From: Hirudinaria manillensis
Taxonomy: Eukaryota; Annelida; Clitellata; Hirudinida; Hirudinidae
Assembly (NCBI GenBank): GCA_034509925.1
Contig: CM067535.1
Span: forward strand, 4,775,001 to 4,839,000
Length of the DNA: 64,000 bases
Direction of reading: 5' to 3'
The translations under genes were made by a program, and so were the position numbers. Positions 60,201 through 64,000 of this stretch are shown here, piece after piece (the first letter of the stretch is position 1; each line of letters begins with the position of its first letter). Under the pieces are notes generated by a model that was given only the letters and a program-made list of their open reading frames with translations, did no database searches and had not been told where the DNA came from.

Positions 60201-63200
60201 CTGCTTCTTGCTCGACTGTCTCAACCGGGGCAACCACTTCTTCCTGAACTTGTTCTTCAGCGACAGGAGCTTCCGACGTCACTTCAGCAGTTACGGTCTG
60301 TTCTTGGGGTGCTTCCTCAATGACCAATTCCATTGCAGAAACCTCCTCAGGTTTTTGTTCTTCTACCTTGGTATCTTCTTGTGTAACTGCTTCTTCAGTG
60401 ATTGGAGCTTCTTGAACCACCTGTTCTTCCTTTGGTGTTTCTTCAGTAGGAGCAGCAGCTTCACTGACAACTGCTTCTTGCTCGACTGTCTCAACCGGGG
60501 CAACCACTTCTTCCTGAACTTGTTCTTCAGCGACAGGAGCTTCCGACGTCACTTCAGCAGTTACGGTCTGTTCTTGGGGTGCTTCCTCAATGACCAATTC
60601 CATTGCAGAAACCTCCTCAGGCTTTTGTTCTTCAACCTTGGTATCTTCTTGTGTAACTGCTTCTTCAGTGATTGGAGCTTCTTGAACCACCTGTTCTTCC
60701 TTTGGCGTTTCTTCAGTAGGAGCAGCAGCTTCACTGACAACTGCTTCTTGCTCGACTGTCTCAACCGGGGCAACCACTTCTTCCTGAACTTGTTCTTCAG
60801 CGACAGGAGCTTCCGACGTCACTTCAGCAGTTACGGTCTGTTCTTGGGGTGCTTCCTCAATGACCAATTCCATTGCAGAAACCTCCTCAGGTTTTTGTTC
60901 TTCTACCTTGGTATCTTCTTGTGTAACTGCTTCTTCAGTGATTGGAGCTTCTTGAACCACCTGCTCTTCCGTTGGTGTTTCTTCAGTAGGAGCAGCAGCT
61001 TCACTGACAACTGCTTCTTGCTCGACTGTCTCAACCGGGGCAACCAGTTCTTCCTGAACTTGTTCTTCAGCGACAGGAGCTTCCGACGTCACTTCAGCAG
61101 TTACGGTCTGTTCTTGGGGTGCTTCCTCAATGACCAATTCCATTGCAGAAACCTCCTCAGGTTTTTGTTCTTCAACCTTGGTATCTTCTTGTGTAACTGC
61201 TTCTTCAGTGATTGGAGCTTCTTGAACCACCTGTTCTTCCTTTGGTATTTCTTCAGTAGGAGCAGTAGCTTCACTGACAACTGCTTCTTGCTCGACTGTC
61301 TCAACCGGGGCAACCACTTCTTCCTGAACTTGTTCTTCAGCGACAGGAGCTTCCGACGTCACTTCAGCAGTTACGGTCTGTTCTTGGGGTGCTTCCTCAA
61401 TGACCAATTCCATTGCAGAAACCTCCTCAGGCTTTTGTTCTTCAACCTTGGTATCTTCTTGTGTAACTGCTTCTTCAGTGATTGGAGCTTCTTGAACCAC
61501 CTGTTCTTCCTTTGGTATTTCTTCAGTAGGAGCAGTAGCTTCACTGACAACTGCTTCTTGCTCGACTGTCTCAACCGGAGCAACCACTTCTTCCTGAACT
61601 TGTTCTTCAGCGACAGGAGCTTCCGACGTCACTTCAGCAGTTACGGTCTGTTCTTGGGGTGCTTCCTCAATGACCAATTCCATTGCAGAAACCTCCTCAG
61701 GTTTTTGTTCTTCTACCTTGGTATCTTCTTGTGTAACTGCTTCTTCAGTGATTGGAGCTTCTTGAACCACCTGTTCTTCCTTTGGTGTTTCTTCAGTAGG
61801 AGCAGTAGCTTCACTGACAACTGCTTCTTGCTCGACTGTCTCAACCGGGGCAACCACTTCTTCCTGAACTTGTTCTTCAGCGACAGGAGCTTCCGACGTC
61901 ACTTCAGCAGTTACGGTCTGTTCTTGGGGTGCTTCCTCAATGACCAATTCCATTGCAGAAACCTCCTCAGGTTTTTGTTCTTCAACCTTGGTATCTTCTT
62001 GTGTAACTGCTTCTTCAGTGATTGGAGCTTCTTGAACCACCTGTTCTTCCTTTGGTGTTTCTTCAGTAGGAGCAGTAGCTTCACTGACAACTGCTTCTTG
62101 CTCGACTGTCTCAACCGGAGCAACCACTTCTTCCTGAACTTGTTCTTCAGCGACAGGAGCTTCCGACGTCACTTCAGCAGTTACGGTCTGTTCTTGGGGT
62201 GCTTCCTCAATGACCAATTCCATTGCAGAAACCTCCTCAGGTTTTTGTTCTTCTACCTTGGTATCTTCTTGTGTAACTGCTTCTTCAGTGATTGGAGCTT
62301 CTTGAACCACCTGTTCTTCCTTTGGTGTTTCTTCAGTAGGAGCAGCAGCTTCACTGACAACTGCTTCTTGCTCGACTGTCTCAACCGGAGCAACCACTTC
62401 TTCCTGAACTTGTTCTTCAGCGACAGGAGCTTCCGACGTCACTTCAGCAGTTACGGTCTGTTCTTGGGGTGCTTCCTCAATGACCAATTCCATTGCAGAA
62501 ACCTCCTCAGGCTTTTGTTCTTCAACCTTGGTATCTTCTTGTGTAACTGCTTCTTCAGTGATTGGAGCTTCTTGAACCACCTGTTCTTCCTTTGGTGTTT
62601 CTTCAGTAGGAGCAGTAGCTTCACTGACAACTGCTTCTTGCTCGACTGTCTCAACCGGAGCAACCACTTCTTCCTGAACTTGTTCTTCAGCGACAGGAGC
62701 TTCCGACGTCACTTCAGCAGTTACGGTCTGTTCTTGGGGTGCTTCCTCAATGACCAATTCCATTGCAGAAACCTCCTCAGGCTTTTGTTCTTCAACCTTG
62801 GTATCTTCTTGTGTAACTGCTTCTTCAGTGATTGGAGCTTCTTGAACCACCTGTTCTTCCTTTGGTATTTCTTCAGTAGGAGCAGTAGCTTCACTGACAA
62901 CTGCTTCTTGCTCGACTGTCTCAACCGGAGCAACCACTTCTTCCTGAACTTGTTCTTCAGCGACAGGAGCTTCCGACGTCACTTCAGCAGTTACGGTCTG
63001 TTCTTGGGGTGCTTCCTCAATGACCAATTCCATTGCAGAAACCTCCTCAGGCTTTTGTTCTTCAACCTTGGTATCTTCTTGTGTAACTGCTTCTTCAGTG
63101 ATTGGAGCTTCTTGAACCACCTGTTCTTCCTTTGGTATTTCTTCAGTAGGAGCAGTAGCTTCACTGACAACTGCTTCTTGCTCGACTGTCTCAACCGGTG

Positions 63201-64000
63201 CAACCACTTCTTCCTGAACTTGTTCTTCAGCGACAGGAGCTTCCGACGTCACTTCAGCAGTTACGGTCTGTTCTTGGGGTGCTTCCTCAATGACCAATTC
63301 CATTGCAGAAACCTCCTCAGGCTTTTGTTCTTCAACCTTGGTATCTTCTTGTGTAACTGCTTCTTCAGTGATTGGAGCTTCTTGAACCACCTGTTCTTCC
63401 TTTGGTATTTCTTCAGTAGGAGCAGTAGCTTCACTGACAACTGCTTCTTGCTCGACTGTCTCAACCGGAGCAACCACTTCTTCCTGAACTTGTTCTTCAG
63501 CGACAGGAGCTTCCGACGTCACTTCAGCAGTTACGGTCTGTTCTTGGGGTGCTTCCTCAATGACCAATTCCATTGCAGAAACCTCCTCAGGCTTTTGTTC
63601 TTCAACCTTGGTATCTTCTTGTGTAACTGCTTCTTCAGTGATTGGAGCTTCTTGAACCACCTGTTCTTCCTTTGGTGTTTCTTCAGTAGGAGCAGTAGCT
63701 TCACTGACAACTGCTTCTTGCTCGACTGTCTCAACCGGGGCAACCACTTCTTCCTGAACTTGTTCTTCAGCGACAGGAGCTTCCGACGTCACTTCAGCAG
63801 TTACGGTCTGTTCTTGGGGTGCTTCCTCAATGACCAATTCCATTGCAGAAACCTCCTCAGGTTTTTGTTCTTCAACCTTGGTATCTTCTTGTGTAACTGC
63901 TTCTTCAGTGATTGGAGCTTCTTGAACCACCTGTTCTTCCTTTGGTATTTCTTCAGTAGGAGCAGTAGCTTCACTGACAACTGCTTCTTGCTCGACTGTC
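13936..64000 (-). CDS. Titin/twitchin-like giant protein, kinase not seen; 5' end beyond window
   Basis: One minus-strand gene with about 87 exons, running from a giant repeat exon (open to the window edge) to a stop at 13936. Order N to C: acidic tandem repeats; five Ig; charged linker; five Ig plus one FN3; twelve Ig-Ig-FN3-FN3-FN3 supermodules; ten FN3; short tail. FN3 domains show the titin-type signatures SxxLxWxPPxxDGGSxITxYxVE and YxFRVxAENxxGxGxP. Ig domains show the I-set pattern PxPxVxWxxxG...SGxYxxxxxNxxG. In known relatives such proteins span sarcomeres as springs and myosin-binding rulers. No protein-kinase motif (VAIK, HRD, DFG) appears in any exon read. Kinase-bearing exons could exist upstream, but in titin and twitchin the kinase follows the Ig/FN3 array, so here it would be expected in the present region. 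About 8,000 residues are visible. Confidence 0.9.
14140..14490. repeat. Degenerate TTAGGG/TAACCC-like tract in the last intron
   Basis: The plus strand holds many scattered taaccctaa-type words between about 14155 and 14490, separated by variants such as cattaaccctaa and gttagggttaggg. The tract lies in the intron 14103-14553. It resembles an eroded interstitial telomere-like satellite. Confidence 0.6.
14554..16928 (-). CDS. Titin-like gene, terminal FN3 domains 6-10
   Basis: Five exons, one FN3 each: 16602-16928, 16116-16418, 15669-15989, 15042-15350 and 14554-14859 in coding order, all phase 1 at both ends. Hallmarks include SLTLSWQPN with YFFRVIAKNKAG, SLTVEWTAPMSDGGSHVTKY, SVSLKWDVPLDTGSVPLSG, SVTLSWMSPERDGGSRVTTY and MLALHWSPPYDGSAYQIERY. 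These differ more from each other than the FN3s in the supermodules do. The run is not interrupted by Ig domains and is followed directly by the tail exon. Confidence 0.88.
17104..17181 (-). CDS. Titin-like gene, small linker exon (basic, Ser/Arg)
   Basis: A 78-bp phase-1/phase-1 exon between two FN3 exons. It reads GSTYRSESETRKPPRKPSRT SILIN: Pro-, Arg- and Ser-rich, with possible basophilic kinase sites. It breaks the FN3 array between terminal domains 5 and 6. Confidence 0.65.
17304..19426 (-). CDS. Titin-like gene, exons with the last supermodule FN3 and terminal FN3 domains 1-5
   Basis: Exons 18933-19426, 17738-18851 and 17304-17618. The first opens with a basic linker (PKRPTSLSRGIPTRPLG), encodes the third FN3 of supermodule 12, then starts an FN3 that crosses a phase-0 intron into the 1.1 kb exon 17738-18851. 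That exon holds three further FN3 domains without introns. Between two of them lies RRSLSRRPSLTKL, with two RRxS sites. The last exon is a single FN3 (LTLTWLPPINDGGAALSAYV). Confidence 0.85.
19100..21294 (-). CDS. Titin-like gene, supermodule 12 (Ig-Ig-FN3-FN3-FN3)
   Basis: Coding order: Ig split over 21183-21294 and 20840-21012 (the intron cuts the core Trp codon TG|G); Ig 20445-20729; FN3 20043-20345; FN3 split over 19764-19962 and 19564-19691; FN3 in the 5' part of 18933-19426. Signatures: GVYTCEASNQYG, GDYEVVAKNDWG, KIDWRRPKQDGGCPVDNY, ILEWEPPMLESKYQVRNY. The left boundary is approximate because that exon continues into the terminal FN3 run. The second FN3 is atypical after its fourth strand. 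Confidence 0.85.
21306..21365. repeat. (AAT)n microsatellite in titin-like intron
   Basis: AAT run with GAT interruptions between exons 21183-21294 and 21404-21709. Confidence 0.85.
21404..23717 (-). CDS. Titin-like gene, supermodule 11 (Ig-Ig-FN3-FN3-FN3)
   Basis: Coding order: Ig split over 23600-23717 and 23330-23502 at the Trp codon; Ig 22952-23245; FN3 22496-22798; FN3 split over 22181-22279 and 21810-22007 (FQWQPPRGDAPVEG, then YYVERRPMYSGGQF); FN3 21404-21709 (LDLSWTPPRNTGGTPITNYL). All junctions agree in phase. Confidence 0.87.
23855..25846 (-). CDS. Titin-like gene, supermodule 10
   Basis: Coding order: Ig 25610-25846 (FECEVSKPDLTAHWLKDGFD); Ig 25132-25452 (VEVPFQGSPQPKIIWWFDG); FN3 24746-25042; FN3 24391-24645; FN3 23855-24214. 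The second FN3 exon stops at ENRIGQG and its last strand (SKPVVTRDPWDKP) lies at the start of the next exon, so this intron is displaced from the domain border. Confidence 0.88.
24238..24308. repeat. (AAT)n microsatellite in titin-like intron
   Basis: AAT run with AAC/AGC variants between the exons of supermodule 10 FN3 domains 2 and 3. Confidence 0.9.
25968..27952 (-). CDS. Titin-like gene, supermodule 9
   Basis: Coding order: Ig split over 27838-27952 and 27561-27733 at the Trp codon; Ig 27197-27496; FN3 26794-27096; FN3 26362-26665; FN3 25968-26261. The intron inside the first Ig begins with GC (gcaagg at 27837), not GT. FN3 signatures: VDLTWDRSLSDGGSPITGYV, LTLSWSPPINDGGSPIEYYI, VTLKWMRPLEDGGSPITGYR. 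Confidence 0.88.
28012..30483 (-). CDS. Titin-like gene, supermodule 8
   Basis: Coding order: Ig 30211-30483 (TFECSVSKPGLPVTWYKDDR); Ig 29642-29926 (IEIPFSCWPAPKVTWCLNRS); FN3 29188-29478; FN3 28806-29108; FN3 28012-28320. The intron between the two Ig exons holds a long TATAT-type satellite. The intron before the last FN3 is unusually long (28321-28805). Confidence 0.88.
28321..28805. other. Long intron with an inverted repeat
   Basis: At 485 bp this is several times the usual intron of the gene. It contains a perfect 13-bp inverted repeat, 28622-28634 and 28668-28680, around a TTAATTAATTA core. A small non-autonomous DNA element is possible but no flanking duplication was found. Confidence 0.4.
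29937..30130. repeat. Pentanucleotide satellite (TATAT-type), about 195 bp
   Basis: A pure 5-bp period (attat) fills the intron between the two Ig exons of supermodule 8. Confidence 0.97.
30577..32376 (-). CDS. Titin-like gene, supermodule 7
   Basis: Coding order: Ig 32086-32376 (FECKVDLGRPDAEVTVFKEN); Ig 31617-31904 (LPAEVTGSPTPKVTWYREG); FN3 31246-31548; exon 30577-31167 with FN3 domains 2 and 3 fused. In other modules these two FN3s sit on separate exons, so one intron has been lost (or was never gained) here. Confidence 0.88.
32556..34371 (-). CDS. Titin-like gene, supermodule 6
   Basis: Coding order: Ig 34102-34371 (FECQLAEDNAKVEWLKNDRP); Ig 33706-33996 (IDIPFTAHPQPKVTWQFNNQ); FN3 33338-33634; FN3 32946-33239; FN3 32556-32861. 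Each domain has its own phase-1/phase-1 exon. Confidence 0.9.
34446..36346 (-). CDS. Titin-like gene, supermodule 5
   Basis: Coding order: Ig 36059-36346 (VCKVELGQPPAKVTWFKDGR); Ig 35639-35917 (VNVKFTGIPAPTLKWYLNNE); FN3 35158-35460; exon 34446-35051 with FN3 domains 2 and 3 fused (CQLKWSPPQSDGGSPVIGYH, then AMVNWTVPKDDGNCPDLTYA). Confidence 0.9.
36427..38493 (-). CDS. Titin-like gene, supermodule 4
   Basis: Coding order: Ig 38221-38493 (LECELSKEGVKIDWYKDKKR); Ig 37779-38075 (LDVPYTASPEPNVQWTYN); FN3 37395-37703; FN3 36891-37202; FN3 36427-36729. One domain per exon, phase 1 throughout. Confidence 0.9.
38563..40394 (-). CDS. Titin-like gene, supermodule 3
   Basis: The two Ig domains lie in the 3' two-thirds of exon 39784-40674 (LLECQVNPEALETAKVTWYD; LSAIVTGFPKPEVIWLFAG). 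FN3 exons follow at 39302-39613, 38896-39224 and 38563-38818. The intron between the last two FN3 exons is phase 0 and lies after NIT in the inter-domain strand (PPKNIT, then VSELQKD), unlike the phase-1 rule elsewhere. The right limit of the module is approximate. Confidence 0.87.
39784..42353 (-). CDS. Titin-like gene, supermodule 2 and shared FN3-Ig-Ig exon
   Basis: Coding order: Ig 42084-42353 (LECELNKADLKIDWLKEGKP); Ig 41680-41967 (LEIPFEASPAPKVTWKYKG); FN3 41237-41536; FN3 40799-41107; FN3 as the first third of exon 39784-40674. That 891-bp exon joins the last FN3 of module 2 to both Ig domains of module 3, so two introns are missing here. Confidence 0.88.
42452..44433 (-). CDS. Titin-like gene, PEVK-like spacer and supermodule 1
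   Basis: Coding order: exon 43951-44433 starts with a charged spacer (EDKPTEEKPSEKPKTEEETK and a second EKPKTEEETKPE copy) and then an Ig; Ig 43594-43881; FN3 43179-43481; exon 42452-43057 with two fused FN3 domains. The spacer is rich in Lys as well as Glu, unlike the acidic giant array. Confidence 0.88.
44552..44863 (-). CDS. Titin-like gene, solitary FN3 before the supermodules
   Basis: A phase-1/phase-1 exon with CLVNWEAPETDNGSPVTGYD and YSFRVRAVNGVGPGDFS. It is the first FN3 in the visible protein, between the Ig block and the Lys/Glu spacer. Confidence 0.88.
45014..46940 (-). CDS. Titin-like gene, second Ig block (five Ig domains)
   Basis: Five single-Ig exons in coding order: 46682-46940 (VTWYLNDKKVEPGVKYHV), 46170-46469 (EVTWLKDGKEFKVEESKS), 45785-46060 (PATWFKNDLEILPQ), 45383-45661 (LKPEWLKNGKPFKPTNRI) and 45014-45298 (AKVTWTINDKSLTDQSRV). 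The first enters in phase 0 from the linker exon at 47121; the rest are phase 1. Confidence 0.87.
47121..47606 (-). CDS. Titin-like gene, charged linker (two exons)
   Basis: Exon 47432-47606 enters in phase 2 and reads SVDAKSSEGDEVDWGELKKV, then EREG- and Glu/Lys-rich text and KMSVFEPIPEVDVEKRRPSE. Exon 47121-47318 (66 codons, phase 0 at both ends) reads IESQPLEKLDKSRKSIQLEK and KVEEEKELIVPEAVEESVKE, ending DLDIKTGE. No domain is recognised. The reading is open and in phase between two Ig domains, and looks disordered. Confidence 0.75.
47679..50125 (-). CDS. Titin-like gene, first Ig block (five Ig domains)
   Basis: Coding order: Ig 50049-50125 plus 49805-49974; Ig 49492-49606 plus 49191-49378; Ig 48954-49068 plus 48629-48801; Ig 48431-48542 plus 48079-48308; Ig 47679-47964 (FRCLVVGEPKPTIEWSKG). 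Domains 2-4 are split exactly inside the core Trp codon (TG|G), domain 1 two codons later. The first Ig follows the giant repeat exon in phase 0 (SDM, then IITEKDNLLLKVEV). Confidence 0.85.
50215..64000 (-). CDS. Titin-like gene, giant acidic repeat exon (>13.7 kb), 5' truncated by window
   Basis: A single reading frame runs without a stop from the right window edge to a donor (gtatgt) after 50215. It consists of two tandem arrays (see the two repeat entries) and a unique 3' part reading ETLVTEESITNEQDDVGVEV and SSLKPGLITTCFSDM. At least 4,590 codons lie in this one exon. The composition (Glu, Val, Pro, Ala, Gln) recalls the PEVK spring of titin, but Lys is scarce. It should be disordered. 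The minus frame is the coding one because it joins the Ig exons in phase. Confidence 0.85.
50335..57990 (-). repeat. Coding minisatellite B: 58 copies of 132 bp (44 residues)
   Basis: Unit: VVQEAPVTEEAVPQ, EEVVAPVEAEQEAVVSEAPA, PAEETPKEEQ. The span of 7,656 bp is exactly 58 periods of 132 bp. Each consensus unit has 13 Glu and 1 Lys. Units differ only at a few codons (VEAEQ/VEEEQ/VEAEK, TPKEE/TPIEE, QEAP/QESP). Confidence 0.95.
57991..64000 (-). repeat. Coding minisatellite A: more than 22 copies of 270 bp (90 residues)
   Basis: Unit: VVQEAPITEEAVTQ, then a 45-residue block EDTKVEEQKPEEVSAMELVI / EEAPQEQTVTAEVTS / EAPVAEEQVQ, then EEVVAPVETVEQEAVVSEAT / APTEETPKEEQ. It spans 6,010 bp, or 22.3 periods, and continues beyond the window. 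Units vary at AT/AA, ET/EI, KP/KL and a few silent sites. Confidence 0.95.

Noticed and set aside
58941..63743. Regularly spaced 70-codon minus-strand frames (RLRQSSKKQLS...)
   Set aside because: An alternate frame of each 270-bp unit, spaced exactly one or two periods apart. It is not the frame that continues into the Ig exons.

Overview
The window comes from an invertebrate animal nuclear genome. Both genes are split by many short GT-AG introns (mostly 80-400 bp), and both belong to families found only in animals: a Hedgehog-pathway Gli/Ci transcription factor and a titin/twitchin-class muscle protein. Introns are rich in microsatellites, one holds a LINE fragment, and one holds a degenerate TTAGGG-like tract. 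That tract argues weakly against insects and nematodes. I cannot name the species.

Plus strand, about 1.5-11.8 kb: a Gli/Ci gene of which 16 exons are visible. They encode an N-terminal region with a low-complexity N/Q/D tract, the SYGHLS Sufu-binding motif, all five C2H2 zinc fingers, a post-finger region with RRxS (PKA-type) clusters, an acidic C-terminal motif and a Q-rich C-terminus. The first coding exon lies upstream of the window or was not recognised. The large intron at 1800-4241 holds a 5'-truncated LINE and long simple repeats.

Minus strand, 64000 down to 13936: one very large titin/twitchin-like gene, convergent with Gli. I place 87 exons. From N to C they encode: (1) a >13.7 kb exon, open to the window edge, with at least 22 copies of a 90-residue repeat followed by exactly 58 copies of a 44-residue repeat, both Glu/Val/Pro/Ala-rich and very acidic; (2) five Ig domains; (3) a charged linker; (4) five Ig domains and one FN3; (5) twelve tandem copies of a five-domain supermodule, Ig-Ig-FN3-FN3-FN3; (6) ten further FN3 domains with two short basic Ser/Arg linkers; (7) a 55-residue tail. 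That is about 34 Ig and 47 FN3 domains. No kinase domain is seen, although titin, twitchin and projectin carry one near the C-terminus.

Most domains sit on their own exon bounded by phase-1 introns, which would let whole domains and modules duplicate without breaking the frame. The most unusual parts are the twelve-fold five-domain supermodule ending in a kinase-less FN3 tail, and the giant repeat exon, whose short repeat is the long repeat minus a 45-residue block. The two genes are not known to work together: Gli is the nuclear effector of Hedgehog signalling, while the other gene most likely encodes a giant elastic or scaffold protein of muscle. Species, expression and repeat copy number cannot be judged from the sequence alone.
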